Shown in pieces: positions 49,160 through 60,391 of a DNA stretch of 64,000 bases. The position numbers and the translations under genes were made by a program. Within the stretch, counting starts at the first letter, position 1. Each line of letters starts with the position of its first letter. The stretch is from Gordius sp. MW1 (lineage: Eukaryota > Nematomorpha > Gordioida > Gordea > Gordiidae): positions 3,348,001-3,412,000 of the forward strand of contig OZ038532.1 in the NCBI GenBank assembly GCA_964036665.1, in the 5' to 3' direction. Below the pieces are notes generated by a model. That model saw only the letters and a list, made by a program, of their open reading frames with translations, had not been told where the DNA came from and searched no databases.

Positions 49160-50029
49160 ATGAGACTTGCAAAAAAGGCTGGGTTTTGTTTGGTCGACTT
49201 TTGGTTTTAGTCGACTAAACATAAACAAACCAAATTGGGGCTCGGGTCAGGGGTTTGGGCTGTCCCATCAGACCCGTCCCTAGCCCGATTGAATTCTCAA
49301 TTTACTTTCAAAGACCGAGCTAGGGCCGGGTCGGGCCTCGAGCTGCCCTTGCTGGACTCTAATTATTAAAGTAGTTAATTGTTCGTTAATATACTTAAAT
49401 TTTACATTTATTGTCAGTAAATTTTGGTTTTCATTTAATGAAACTTAGTTTTTTTTTAATTTTTTGTAAATACCAAATAATAATAATAATTCAATTATTT
49501 TATCAATTTTATTTTTACTAGCGATTTTTCATATATATTTACAGTAACAGGAAACTAAACCTCACATCAAAAATTAAGGAAAACCTCAAACTAACAGCAT
49601 TTGCCCCCCGAATTAAGATTCTTGATTAGATTAATTTGGTTTTGAAGATGTGTCAAAAAAATTTATTAAAAAGGATATAAAAAAAAATTATTATAATTTT
49701 TTATTTTAAACATAGGCACTCTTAAAAATTTATTATTCCTATTGTCTTGCTATGCTTTATACCTGTAATTTTCAAGGAAATCTACGAATTTAAACAAATG
49801 GTCAAACGTTATAATTTCTAACTAAAAATAAATATCTCAATAGGAGATAAATAATAAAACATGTATACTAGTTAAACATTTTGACAAGTTATATTTTCAA
49901 TATTTCTCGATAGCATTAAGTTTTAAATTATTTGAATACCCGAATATAAACAACTTGCCCTCGTCTTAACTTTAGAGAACACCCTTAAAAAGGGACTGAA
50001 TTAGTAAACAAACTATCAATTATGTTACA
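49160..50029. other. Repeat remnants, no gene
   Basis: A left half of a TAGTGTTG-family element lies at about 49165-49232. A GGGCTCGGG/CCGAGC-ended repeat lies at 49236-49365. The remainder to 50029 is AT-rich with nothing recognised. Confidence 0.45.
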
Positions 50030-50792
50030 CTAGCTGTGCCCGGCCAAGCGTAGCTTTGGCTTAGTCCTTAATCAGCTTAATAATTGGCATGAATCAATAG
50101 AACATATATGAAAAATTTTGAGACATCTGTAGAGAGTTTATGATTAAAAAATATAATGCTATATTATTGAAATAAATATTATTTAATTTAATAATAGGAA
50201 AAGGCATATTTATTAATAATTTAATAAATCTGTAACAGTTTAAAATACTTATAAGGTATTTGTTAATTTTATGGGTCAAAATGTGAGGTGATAACGATAA
50301 AATGCATAATCGGGTGACAAAAAGAACCACGGGTGTATAAAACCCAATGATAATGTATAAAATTTAAATAGTTTGCTAAACCCCAATAATTTTGACCGTA
50401 TACTGTAACATTTATTATACTCTTAAATATCTAATTCGAGAAAACTTCAGCCTTGTATGTATGACGTCTTTATTGTATATGATGCTATAAATGAAACTGC
50501 TGGCCGGGAAATGTCCGATATTTTTAAAACGAAAAGATATTTTAGGAATCTGAAAAAGCTATTTTACCCCTGGCCGCCCTGGGGATCTACGGCTAATTTT
50601 TCCCGCGAATCGGGCCGGTAGTTTCAGAATTTAGCCCTTTTTAAAACTAAAGAATTTTAGGATTCTGCAAAAGCTATTTTACCCCTGGCCGCCCTGGGAA
50701 CCTACGGGTAAAGTTTGGCGCGAATCGGGCCGGTAGTTTCAGAATTTAACCCTTACACATACATACACTTTACTTTATATATATAGTATAGA
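50030..50792 (-). mobile_element. Complete non-autonomous Helitron
   Basis: Read on the minus strand it starts TCTATACTATATATATAAAG (5' T at 50792) with an A immediately before, and ends CTAG (50033-50030) followed by T, the A/T insertion signature of Helitrons. Before CTAG is the 3' hairpin region CGCTTGGCCGGGCACAG. That end is nearly identical to the end of the coding Helitron at 60392, so the latter's Rep-helicase is the likely source of mobilisation. Two copies of a GGCCGCCCTGGG / CGAATCGGGCCGGTAGTTTC block lie near its 5' end. It has no coding frame. Confidence 0.9.
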
Positions 50793-50915
50793 TTTTCACT
50801 TTATTGAATATCATTTAGTGACTTCTTTATAAGTTTTAAGGTTGTTAAAACAAAATTATAAGGTTTGAAGTATGGATAATACAAATATTTTATATATGCA
50901 TTGTAATAAAAAATT

Positions 50916-52124
50916 TTAATTTAAACGAAAATAAATTGGAAACAAATCTTTCTTGATAAAATCTCTATTAACCGTGCAAAATCTGCAAGTTGCGGAGGAT
51001 TTAGAAATAGCTCCTTCTTTCAATAGTCGCTGCATAAATTTTTCGGCTTCTTGACGAGGAAGTTCAAAATGTTTTATGAATGTATTGGCACTTACTAAAA
51101 ATTCTTGGAGGCAAAAGTGCAATATTCTCCTCCATACACATATGTTGTAAATAATAATTTCACATTTAAATTTGTAAATTATGTCCCTGGCGCAATAGTC
51201 GGTTGGACAACATTTGATGCATCTATGATTTTTAGGTTGAATCTTGAGTAAGCCATAACATATAGCATGTTGTTGAAGATTGCAAATGTTGCAAAGTAAC
51301 ATATTATCACCCAAAGTGTCAATTCGTTTGCAAGAACAATTTATTATGGAATTCGAGGTTTGAGAGGGCGATAAATTATATTCAAAGTCCAAATAATTTG
51401 AATCCGATTCACCTTTGAGAATTAATTCGTACTCTTTTTCTATATTCCTCGTGGATAGGTATTGAACCATAAAATCGTGCCATTTCGTGCGAAATTGACC
51501 GATATTTATACGTTGTTTAATGCTTTTAATTTCACGCATTTCATCTGAGTTAACAAAACCTGGGGCTTCGTAGGTTTTGGGAGTTATTTTTGTATCGTAA
51601 AATAATCTCATGGAAACTAAGGTTTTGGGTGGGAGGACAGTTAAAAACTTAGTGATCACTTGCAATGATTTTATGATATTTAAAGCTGTATTGTTGTTTT
51701 TTTTGTTTACAAATTCATATCCAAACGAAGAATCGTGTTTATCGAATGTTATGCCAAAAGTTTCGTCGGTATAATTGAAGTAAAAGACGTAATATTCGAA
51801 AAAATTAGTGATTAAATCTTCTCCACAATAGAATCCCAGAATAACTTTCGTCAAATACTTTCGTTTGATGGCATCATAACATCCTTGCATCATTTGGTAA
51901 ATGGTATAAGCCAATAGATCTTCCTTCTCAGCCATCAAGACTTTAATTGTCGCATCATTTTCTTTAAGATTTTCAAAACAGCTTTCTGGGAATATCTTTC
52001 TCAAATATAAAATTGTTGAAACCGCTAACCCGAATAGCTTTTGAATGAGGTTTGTGGAAAGTTTTTGGTTTAGTTTGGATGAATACTTGATGTTATTATA
52101 AGGTTTTGACGTTTTTTGGGCCAT
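50916..52124 (-). CDS. Meiotic HORMA-domain protein with PHD-like finger (HORMAD/Hop1 family)
   Basis: 402 codons without an intron. Residues about 25-225 form a HORMA domain: STILYLRKIFPE, MMQGCYDAIKRKYLTKVILG, and the LPPKTLVSMRLFYDTKITP then YEAPGF block typical of HORMAD1/2 and Hop1. Residues 263-306 form a zinc finger with C263, C265, C278, C281, H286, C289, C302, C305, a PHD-like spacing. Residues about 325-390 are predicted helical, ending in RQEAEKFMQRLLKEGAIS, a winged-helix-like layout. Family knowledge: meiotic HORMADs load on chromosome axes, promote double-strand breaks and homologue bias; a PHD plus winged-helix chromatin-binding region occurs in several lineages but not in human HORMAD1/2. 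The start Met is the first in frame after stops. No C-terminal closure motif is obvious. It could be a retrocopy, given the lack of introns, but it is fully open. Confidence 0.9.
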   Translation of the reverse strand: MAQKTSKPYNNIKYSSKLNQKLSTNLIQKLFGLAVSTILYLRKIFPESCFENLKENDATIKVLMAEKEDLLAYTIYQMMQGCYDAIKRKYLTKVILGFYCGEDLITNFFEYYVFYFNYTDETFGITFDKHDSSFGYEFVNKKNNNTALNIIKSLQVITKFLTVLPPKTLVSMRLFYDTKITPKTYEAPGFVNSDEMREIKSIKQRINIGQFRTKWHDFMVQYLSTRNIEKEYELILKGESDSNYLDFEYNLSPSQTSNSIINCSCKRIDTLGDNMLLCNICNLQQHAICYGLLKIQPKNHRCIKCCPTDYCARDIIYKFKCEIIIYNICVWRRILHFCLQEFLVSANTFIKHFELPRQEAEKFMQRLLKEGAISKSSATCRFCTVNRDFIKKDLFPIYFRLN

Positions 52125-53500
52125 TTAGAAAGCAGACGATTTTATTGCTTAATTACTATTTTAATCCAATTAAATATTTTTAAATAAAAAAGTAATACTA
52201 AACAAAGGAAAATTATACACATTTAAAAAAATATATAATATTCGTTTCTAAGTTTATAGATAAAAACATAATTTTGCAAATAACAAAGGCAATTAAAACT
52301 CTATTAAAAATATATGATAGTTATTAAATTACTGACAAAAAATTCATTTTAAAATTACTAGAATTAATTAATGCACAATGTTAAAATTATTTTTTTAACT
52401 TTCTAAATTTTTAATTGCCCTTTCCATTATATTTGAATATTACTAAGCTTTTTTGGCTAGATGATATAGATTTTAAACTTATAAAAGTTTACTTTATACA
52501 TAATCTATAAAACATTGTAAATATGGACAGTATTTTTAATTGTAATAAAAAAAAGTCCTTGCAATACGAAAAATGTATTCATTAACATTAAATAACATAA
52601 AAGCATGTGAGATTTAGGTCAACTATACTAATAAACAGTATATTAATTTTTGAGTAACTTAAACTTAGGCATATTAATAAAAAGTATGGTAATAAATATA
52701 TGGGCATAGCCAGCATAGAAATTAGAGGGCGGGGAGGGCAATGATGATTTAGGGAGGGGCAAAATGATCATTTTTTGAAAATTTAGCCATAATTATAATA
52801 AAATTCGAACAAATTTTATGATTTAGAAAGGGCAGCCGCCCCCTCCCCCCTGACTACGCCCATGAATAAATACAAAACTTAGGATTTATCATTTTAAATA
52901 TAATAGGATAAAAAGCTTATTTTGTTTAAAAGATTTTTCAAAGTATACAATGTTAGGAAACAATGTTAATTCCAAAAATTTAGTCGAGCAGGATGTAAAA
53001 GTGTTTAACTGCGGGCGTATTTTAATGATGTGACGTCAGATCTTTCTCCACAGATTAAGCATTCAAGACGAGAAGAAATAATTGTTTATATTTTTATATA
53101 TTTATTTGGAAAATTTGGTTATAAAAATCGCGGATTATAAATGCGAAATCGTATGAATTAATTGATTGTGTTGGAGTGGTACTTGATTATAAATATAGAT
53201 TTTATATAAAACAAATGCCATTATTCGGTTTAGGAAGGTATGAAATAAAAATACATTTATTTATAAATTGGGTAACAATTGCAAAATAGTTCAAATCATC
53301 ATTCACAAAAACAGTTCAGATAATTATTATATCCAAATTAATTTCTTATTGCTTTTCATTTTTAAGACTTTGTTTATTTTGTAAACGCGTTTTCAATTGA
53401 TTAAGAAAAGTTATGAATTCTAAAAATTAATTTTTAACTGTATTTTGGGGAGAAAAGCTTTTTCCAGCTGAAAATTAAAATAGATTTGAAAAAGATAATT
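52125..53500. other. Spacer between the HORMA gene and the tolloid gene
   Basis: AT-rich. It contains one complete MITE (52699-52864). The 5' side of the HORMA gene and the 3' side of the tolloid gene lie here, since both are on the minus strand. ATTAAA directly follows the tolloid stop. No other signal is recognised. Confidence 0.5.
52699..52864. mobile_element. MITE, CATGGGCGTAGCCAG family, perfect 8-bp TSD
   Basis: It starts TATGGGCATAGCCAGCAT and ends TGACTACGCCCATG, flanked by AATAAATA (52691-52698 and 52865-52872). It has the inner GGCAATGATGATTTAGGG and AATTTAGCCATAATTATAAT blocks of the family. Confidence 0.85.
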
Positions 53501-56500
53501 TTAATATCCAAAATCAATAGTTGTTTCATTGGATTCATTCAAAGTTAAGGGTGTTGAATTGGTGTTATAATAAACGGTTATATTCATGATAGTTGAAGTA
53601 TCGGTGGATAAATTAGTTGATTCTTCTAAAGTTTCAGTATATGTTTGGGAATAGATTGCAGGTAATACATAGTATATAGCCTCAAATCCTTCAGCTGTTG
53701 TTGTATCATCAGTTACGAAATGCAATAATAATTTGTTGCTCCGTGTAGTTATGTTTAAACGTTTCTTTTTGCAAAATATACATATATTATAATATGCACA
53801 TGATAAATAAACCAATTTATCTAATTTTAATGCAGACGATATTAATAAAATAGAAATTATAAAAAAAAGTATTAAATTGAATTAAACCTCATTTCCACAA
53901 TATTTGCCGATAAGTGGATCTATATTTGAACTCCCATCGTATAATTGCACGTAGTCATAAGTGCAGTTGAAATCATTTTCAAGTTTAAAAGCAATGAAGG
54001 ATATTTTTATACTATGACATAAAATGACAAATTTTAGACACCAAAAAAATTATGTAAATATTACAAAATTCAGAAAATATTGTTAAATTACTTAAATCCT
54101 TGTTCAGCTACTAAATACCATTTACAATCTTGTTTATTGGTATAATTGTTATCGCCGTATTTAGAATGTGAAAATATGGTTTGGATTAACGGCTTAGCTA
54201 TCAAATTGCCCCCACACACTTTAAAACACAAATCAAACGTTTTTACGCAATTTTCCAAATTTTATTTTATAAATAAATATGTGTATACCAGTGGAATAAG
54301 AGGCTAAAAATCCTTTTCTTTGCACAGAATCGTCAGTTTGAAACGACATAAATAAGTTTGAACTTGAAGATACGATTGAATAAGGTATTTTGCTGCCACA
54401 AAATTTGCCCAATAATGGACAACTGGATGAAATTCCGTCAAATACTTCTATATGATCGTAGGAACATTCTTGATCTGGTTCAATTTTAAAATGTTCGAAA
54501 TCCTAACAAACCGAATAAAGCAAAATGTTTGAAACAATTTTAAAATGTAATAAAACATAAATTGTGTAAACTAGCTTCAAGATTTATAAAACTTTACAAT
54601 TTATGTTACCAATTTAATTCTATGGCCAGCTAGAGTTGTTATGTTCCAAGTGCAAAATTTTTTCTTAGGATAATGATCTGGCCAATTAGGGCTCAATATT
54701 TTACCCATCAATGAAACAATTTGATAATTACAATCCCCTATATTGATAATTACAATCCCCTATAAATTGTTTTATTTTATATTTTAAAATTATTTTTATT
54801 TAATATTACCTTCTTTGCAATCGTGTTTATTGTCGTGAAGTACAAAGCCTTCGTAACATAAACACTTGTAACTACCAAACGTATTGCGACATATATGTTG
54901 ACAACCTCCATTCCCACTAGCGCATTCATCTTTATCTATACATTTTAGCAAAAATTAATTAATTATTTAATCTCAAAAATAATTTTTGAAATAATACACC
55001 TGTAAAAAAGATGGCGGCAAACCCGGATTTTTGCACTGAATTATCGGAAATAAATTTAAGTCTGAGTACATTTTTCGTTGATGTTTTAACTCCAGGTAAA
55101 TTAGAACCACACAGTGTTGCGTGTAGAAATGAATAATCTTCTTGATTTAAATCTCTACTTCTAACCTCCAAATTATCAAATTCGCATTCTTTCTAATATT
55201 TATAAAAGAAAGCAAAATAATAATGATGAAATAACAGCAACAAAAATAATTATATGCACTAATTAATTTAACGTTTTTAAAAGTTAGAGGATTCTTATAT
55301 TTAGTGTTGTAAAAACGACTGGGGTTTGTTTGGTCAACTATTGGTTCAATTGAGACTAACGGTTGGCTCTGGTCTGTTTTTCAGATTCCGACTAAGCCTA
55401 GAGGTCGAATAAGAAAAACAGACCAAAGACCTTTGATTTGTTTAAGTTTAGTCGTTTAAAACCAAAGGTAGACCAAACAAAACCCAGCTGTTTTTACAAC
55501 ACAAAGTAAATTTGAGTTCACCGAATTTAACTAAATTGGTAAGAATAATGTATTACACTATATCCTTCTAAATCGAAATGGGTAAAATTTAATGTTATTT
55601 GATAGCCATGAGGTGATACAATTTGCCATATGCAAACTTTATTTGGAGGATATAATTCTGGAAAAGATGGACTTAAAATAGTCCCGTTCAATGCTTCTAT
55701 GTAACCACCACAAGCCTCTATAATATATATAATTTAATAAATTTAATATAAAAGATTTTAAAATAGATTTAAGGTAGTGTTTGTAATTTATACCTTCACA
55801 TGTTTTTTGGTCTGACCGCAATTCGTAACCAATTTTGCATTCGCATCTATAACTACCTAGAGTATTAACACATTTTTGATGGCAACCATGATCACTCCCG
55901 AGACACTCATCAAACTCTATATTTTATAATTAATTTCGATTTGATAATTAATAAACATTTTTGACGAAAGATATTAACGTGAAAAACAAAAGTAAATTAT
56001 TGATGTAATACACACAACAACTAATCATGCAATAAACTGGCAAACAGCTGATAATAGTTAAGTAAGAGTGCAGAAAACGAGTTGTTTTATATTTATTTGA
56101 ATTGTAATATCATACATTTATATTGAGCTTATTACATAACAACAAAAGTCATTAGTAAAGAAAAAATTTATGATTTGTGAAAATTATTTGAAATTACACT
56201 ACAAATGTTAAAATTATTTAGATCATCTACATATTTGAAGAAAGCTAAAAAAATAATAAGTGCCATCTATATTATTGTTTCTTTAATAGATTAATGTAAA
56301 TGAGCCAGTGTAAAAACTGATGGGTTTTGTTAGGTCGACATTTGGTTTAACTTAGACTAACGGTCGACTCTGTTCTGTTTTTCAAATTTCGATTAAACTT
56401 AGAGGTCAACTAAGAAAAATCAACCAAAATTTAGTTGACAAAAATCAATGGTTTACCAAACAAAACCCAACCGTTTTTACAACACTAAAATGAACGCCTC

Positions 56501-59500
56501 ACTCTAAATGGCATACTAAAGTACTTCATGAATTTTATTTCAAAAATCAGCTGTTCACCAGCCTATTGTGATATTAGGCTATGATTAAGTATAAATTTAA
56601 ATGATAACCTTTAATAAATTTCAGAGAAAATCCAGCTTTCTGAACGAATGCGTCCGATTTGAATCTTACATACATGTATTTTCCAGTAGATGTTAGGTTC
56701 GGAGGAATTTTAGAACCACAAAATTTACCAAACAATGGCGCCGAAGCTGAGTCGCCATCTTTAACTTCCAAAAAATCGTACACACAATTATCGTGATTTT
56801 CAACCTTTTTCTTCCAAATTCAAATAAAAAAAAGTAATTAATTTGGAAAATAAATTAAAATACCTCAAAATTTTGAAGAGTTATAGAGACTTGATACCCT
56901 TCCTCAACTTCCAAAATCCATATGCAATCTTTATTCGGTAAATAATCTTCAGGATAATTAGGACTTTGAATATAACCATTATCAGAACGAATCTTTCCAC
57001 CACAAAATACTAAACAGACGTGTATACGTAATTATATAAAACATAAAATATTTAAAAATTTTAAATTTAAAATACAGTATATAGATTTTTTTGCAAAATT
57101 TATAAAGGAATTTGCCTCTTTTTTAATATTTATTACTCTTTTTTAAGCTAATTAGCTTTAACCTTGCCCTGGATTTGAATTAAATAACTAAACTTAATAT
57201 AAAGTTATTAGATATTATAGCAAGGGCAATATCAAATAATTAAGCACTATTTTATTAAATATAAAAATATTTTTTTTTATGTTAGGACAGGTATCGGGCG
57301 TAGCCAGGATTGGAATAAAAGCAAGGCAATAATGCTTAGGGAGGGGTAAAATGATAATTTAAAATTTAAGCCATAATTATATTAAATTTTGAAGAATTTA
57401 TGGATGGGGCAGCTGCCCCTCCTGCCACCCCCTGGCTAAGCCCATACTTATATAATAAATACCTATATTTTAGCTTATTTGCAGTCCTTTTTTTAATTAT
57501 CTCAAATCTATAATTAAATTAAAATTAATCAAAGCATACTATCGTAATTGGCCACAAATCCAAGATGACCTAAACTCTGGCTACTAGATCGATATTCAAT
57601 CCATAACCTGCTTCCACTAGAAGTTAAAGTAAACGGAATCTTCTGTTGTCCACAATAAGTTCCTAATCCACAATAAAAAATTAAAATCCATTTCAAACAA
57701 GGCAATTTCTCCATTTGAGAATTAATGTATTAAGAAGAGAAAGTATAAACAAGTAATAGTGGTGTAAAATCGGCTAGGTTTAATATGATCGACTTGGTGT
57801 TTGTCGATTAAACATAAACCAAAGGGTTTTGGTTTGTTTTTCTTATTCGACCCCTAGGCTTAGTCGGAATTTGAACAACAGACCAGATTCGATCGTTAGT
57901 CTTACGAAAACCAAAGGTCGACCAAACAAAACCCAGCCGTTTTTACAAAACTAATAAGTAGCCACCATTACTAGTAAACCCAAGAAAAGGAGTACCATAG
58001 AGGGTGGACAGAGCATAATGGCCGTCCCTTATGGTAAGATAATCATTTCGACAATTTTCATTATCCGGTATATCCAATTCCGTGATATTCAATCGGATAA
58101 ATTCACCATAAGTAGCGGAAATTCTCCATTGACACCAATGCTCAATTTTATCGATCACCGTATTGATTTGTCCGGATTGAGCATTAGGGGATTGGAATGA
58201 CCCGCTCGGTAATAATAAAGTCGAACCACACACTAAATGCAATTAGATAGATAACATTATATATATAGTAGGCATAGCCAGGGGGCACGGAGGGGCATCT
58301 AACCCACTCCACCTCTGAATAGGTTGGTGCTTTACAAAAGTAATACAATTTTTATCAAAAAAAATTTTATAGGTGGGTTAGAGATCTGACCCGAAACCCG
58401 ACATCGGGTCGGGTCCGGGTTGAAAATTTTGAAACGTCTTCGGGTCGGGTTTAGTTTAAAACTTTAAAATGCTTTCGGGTCAGGTTCGGATTAAAAAATA
58501 GTGACTTTGCAGTTGTCTAGAGTGGGTACCTGGGCAGGAGTATAGCTTGTTGGCTTGTCTAATATCACCAGGACTTAGGTGAAGTCTTTGCCCAATTTCT
58601 GGCCTTTTCCCATCTATGTCCATATGCCTTGGCAATATAGTATCTAGTAGGTAAGTGCTCTTAGAGAACGTGTTTCGTGCGTAATGCATTATACTCCCAT
58701 AATCATACGGCTGATCAAGGCTGTTCACTACATCCGCTAAATTCTCTTTAAAATTGTAATCTTGACCTTTATAAGCAAAAATATAAAAAATATTTCAACT
58801 AAATACTTTTTAACAAATAGATTTTAAGAATATGATTGGAATATTTACATACCACGTAATATATTTTCGTAGAGTATGATAACATTTTCATCTCTATCAG
58901 GTCGCGTGTGTTCGTGCCAAAATCCTACAACATGCCCTATTTCATGGACTACTATCCCAAACTTGTCACAATTTTTCCCAATTGACAAAGCTTGGCTTCC
59001 TCTACCCATTTTACCCACGAATGAACAACACCTAGCGTCAATTGTCATTAATATATGTTTACTTATTGTTTATTTGTTCACACTAGTGTTTTAAAACGGA
59101 TGGGTTTTGTTTGATCTACCTTTGGTTTTAGTCGACCAAACATAAGCAGACCAAAAGTTTTTTTTGGTTATTTTTCTTAGTCGACCTCTAAGCTTAGTCG
59201 AAATTTGATAAAACAGACGATCGACAAAGAAACAGACCAGAGTTAACCGTTAGTCTAAGTTGAACGTCGACTAAACATAGACAGGTCTGTTTTTCTTAAT
59301 CGACCTCTAGGCTTAGTCCAAATTGGAAAAACAGACAAGAGTCGACAGTTAATCTTAGTTGAATCGAAGGTCGATCAAACAAATCCAGCTGTTTTACAAC
59401 ACTAGTTCACACACACACACATGTAATTATTATTATATGTTTATATATTATTTATTTGTTAACATACATACACTATCATTATTATTGTTTACCCGCAAGA

Positions 59501-59858
59501 CCTTTCGGTAAATATAAACCAATCATCATGAATGGATTCGTTCCGTTCCACGAATGTTATGCAAGTGTAATTTTCCCAATGCCTCATCGCTTCCATAAAC
59601 AACGTTCTGTGACTACCTAAAATTAAAATGCAATTATTACTTATTAATTTAGACTAATGTATGGGCGTTACCAGGGGGGGGGCAAAGAAAAGCACCTTCA
59701 CCCTCTAAGATCATCTCTGCCCCCCCCCTTAGGTACGCCCATTAGGAATTCAATAAAGAGACAAACCGTTAAATATGGGATCAATTTCGTATGGAATCAC
59801 TGCATGTTCCCATTTACGTTCGGGCCAAGCGGTTACGGCTCTCCGTCTCCTTTTGCTC
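53501..59858 (-). CDS. BMP1/tolloid-like astacin metalloprotease, 17 visible exons
   Basis: Exons in coding order: 59858-59767, 59616-59493, 59031-58853, 58766-58530, 58232-57972, 57662-57540, 57009-56864, 56804-56609, 55916-55794, 55717-55559, 55188-55000, 54935-54810, 54737-54610, 54502-54289, 54218-54092, 54011-53888, 53764-53501; about 937 codons, all phases consistent. Domain order is that of BMP1/tolloid: furin site RSKRRRR, astacin domain (GCCSFVG vicinal Cys, [13 protein letters not shown] zinc site, SIMHY Met-turn), CUB1, CUB2, EGF ([14 protein letters not shown]), CUB3, EGF ([14 protein letters not shown]), CUB4, CUB5, then a Ser/Thr-rich tail of about 50 residues ending DFGY. Active-site residues are intact. 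Tolloids are secreted proteases that cut chordin-type BMP antagonists and procollagens. Signal peptide and most of the prodomain were not found; they probably lie beyond the Helitron. Most introns are phase 1, as usual for such modules. Confidence 0.95.
54721..54764. repeat. Perfect 22-bp tandem duplication covering a 3' splice site
   Basis: TTGATAATTACAATCCCCTA plus TA occurs twice in tandem (54721-54742, 54743-54764). On the coding strand each copy carries a TATAG acceptor. Only the downstream acceptor (exon start 54737) keeps the tolloid CUB4 frame; the upstream one shifts frame and meets a stop within about ten codons. Confidence 0.92.
55302..55503. mobile_element. hAT-like MITE, TAGTGTTG family, in a tolloid intron
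   Basis: TAGTGTTGTAAAAACGACTG .. CCCAGCTGTTTTTACAACAC. It occupies over half of the 370-bp intron inside CUB3. Confidence 0.75.
56306..56487. mobile_element. hAT-like MITE, TAGTGTTG family, in a tolloid intron
   Basis: CAGTGTAAAAACTGATGGGT .. CCAACCGTTTTTACAACACTA in the intron between CUB2 and the first EGF domain. A fragment with AAGTGCCATCTATATTATTG, as in family E, lies upstream near 56258. Confidence 0.7.
57297..57452. repeat. MITE, CATGGGCGTAGCCAG family, in a tolloid intron
   Basis: CGGGCGTAGCCAGGATTGG .. CTGGCTAAGCCCAT between exons at 57540 and 57009, with the family's GGGGTAAAATGATAATTT inner block. Confidence 0.65.
57757..57953. mobile_element. hAT-like MITE, TAGTGTTG family, in a tolloid intron
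   Basis: TAGTGGTGTAAAATCGGCTA .. CCCAGCCGTTTTTACAAAACTA. It fills two thirds of the 309-bp intron inside CUB1 and ends 18 bp from that intron's 5' splice site on the coding strand. Confidence 0.75.
58379..58519. mobile_element. Short family A hAT-like element next to a tolloid splice donor
   Basis: TAGAGATCTGACCCG .. TGCAGTTGTCTA, with GGGTCGGG arrays, flanked by AGGTGGGT (58371-58378) and GAGTGGGT (58520-58527), two mismatches in eight. The tolloid donor GT is at 58529-58528, so the element begins at intron position 11. A CATAGCCAGG MITE fragment lies at 58270-58320 in the same intron. Confidence 0.75.
59084..59404. mobile_element. hAT-like MITE, TAGTGTTG family, perfect 8-bp TSD, in a tolloid intron
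   Basis: TAGTGTTTTAAAACGGATGG .. GCTGTTTTACAACACTA, flanked by GTTCACAC (59076-59083 and 59405-59412). At 321 bp it is longer than its relatives: the inner GTCGACC / TTTGGTC blocks are duplicated. Confidence 0.88.
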
Positions 59859-60065
59859 CTATTATTATTTCTTTTAAAAAATAACATAAAATTTATTGTT
59901 AACGAGGCCCAAAAATATTTAAAACAGCAGGGGGGAGACAGGGAGGGGCCCTGCCCCCTTCTAATTTAATGTAAGACTTAAATTTAAAAAAATTAACATT
60001 TTGCCCCACCCTAAATCATTATTGCCACCCCCCCCCCTCTAGCTTCAATCCTGGCTACGCCCATT
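59655..60065. repeat. Two CATGGGCGTAGCCAG-family MITEs
   Basis: One at about 59660-59745 (ATGGGCGTTACCAGGG .. TTAGGTACGCCCAT) lies in the intron between the first two visible tolloid exons. A second, at about 59925-60065, ends CTGGCTACGCCCAT upstream of the first visible exon. Confidence 0.6.
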
Positions 60066-60391
60066 CTCGTTATTAACAAATAAGTTGCTTTGGTGTGATA
60101 TGTAATAGAGAAAACCACGCCTATCTTATCTAGTAGTGTTAAAAATTTCTAAGCCTGTTGAAGGTGATTGAATGAATTTTTACTAACAACAGTTACATTT
60201 CAACATTACCCATTGCGCTCAATGATAATCACCAAAACTTCATCAAAGTTATTTTAAATTTATTGGGGGGGGGGGGGGGGAAATGTTTAAAAATTATTAA
60301 ATCAAGCTATAATGTTGACGGTTGTATTTATTAAGAAAGGCTAGTGACCCTTTTATAGGTAAAAATGAATTTAAAGAAAATTATTATTATA
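60066..60391. other. Unassigned spacer with a 16-bp G run
   Basis: AT-rich apart from a G homopolymer at about 60265-60280. The missing tolloid prodomain exons were sought here and not found. Confidence 0.45.

Noticed and set aside
58018..59094. Plus-strand frames of 60-72 codons over tolloid exons
   Set aside because: They are antisense shadows of the astacin and CUB1 exons.
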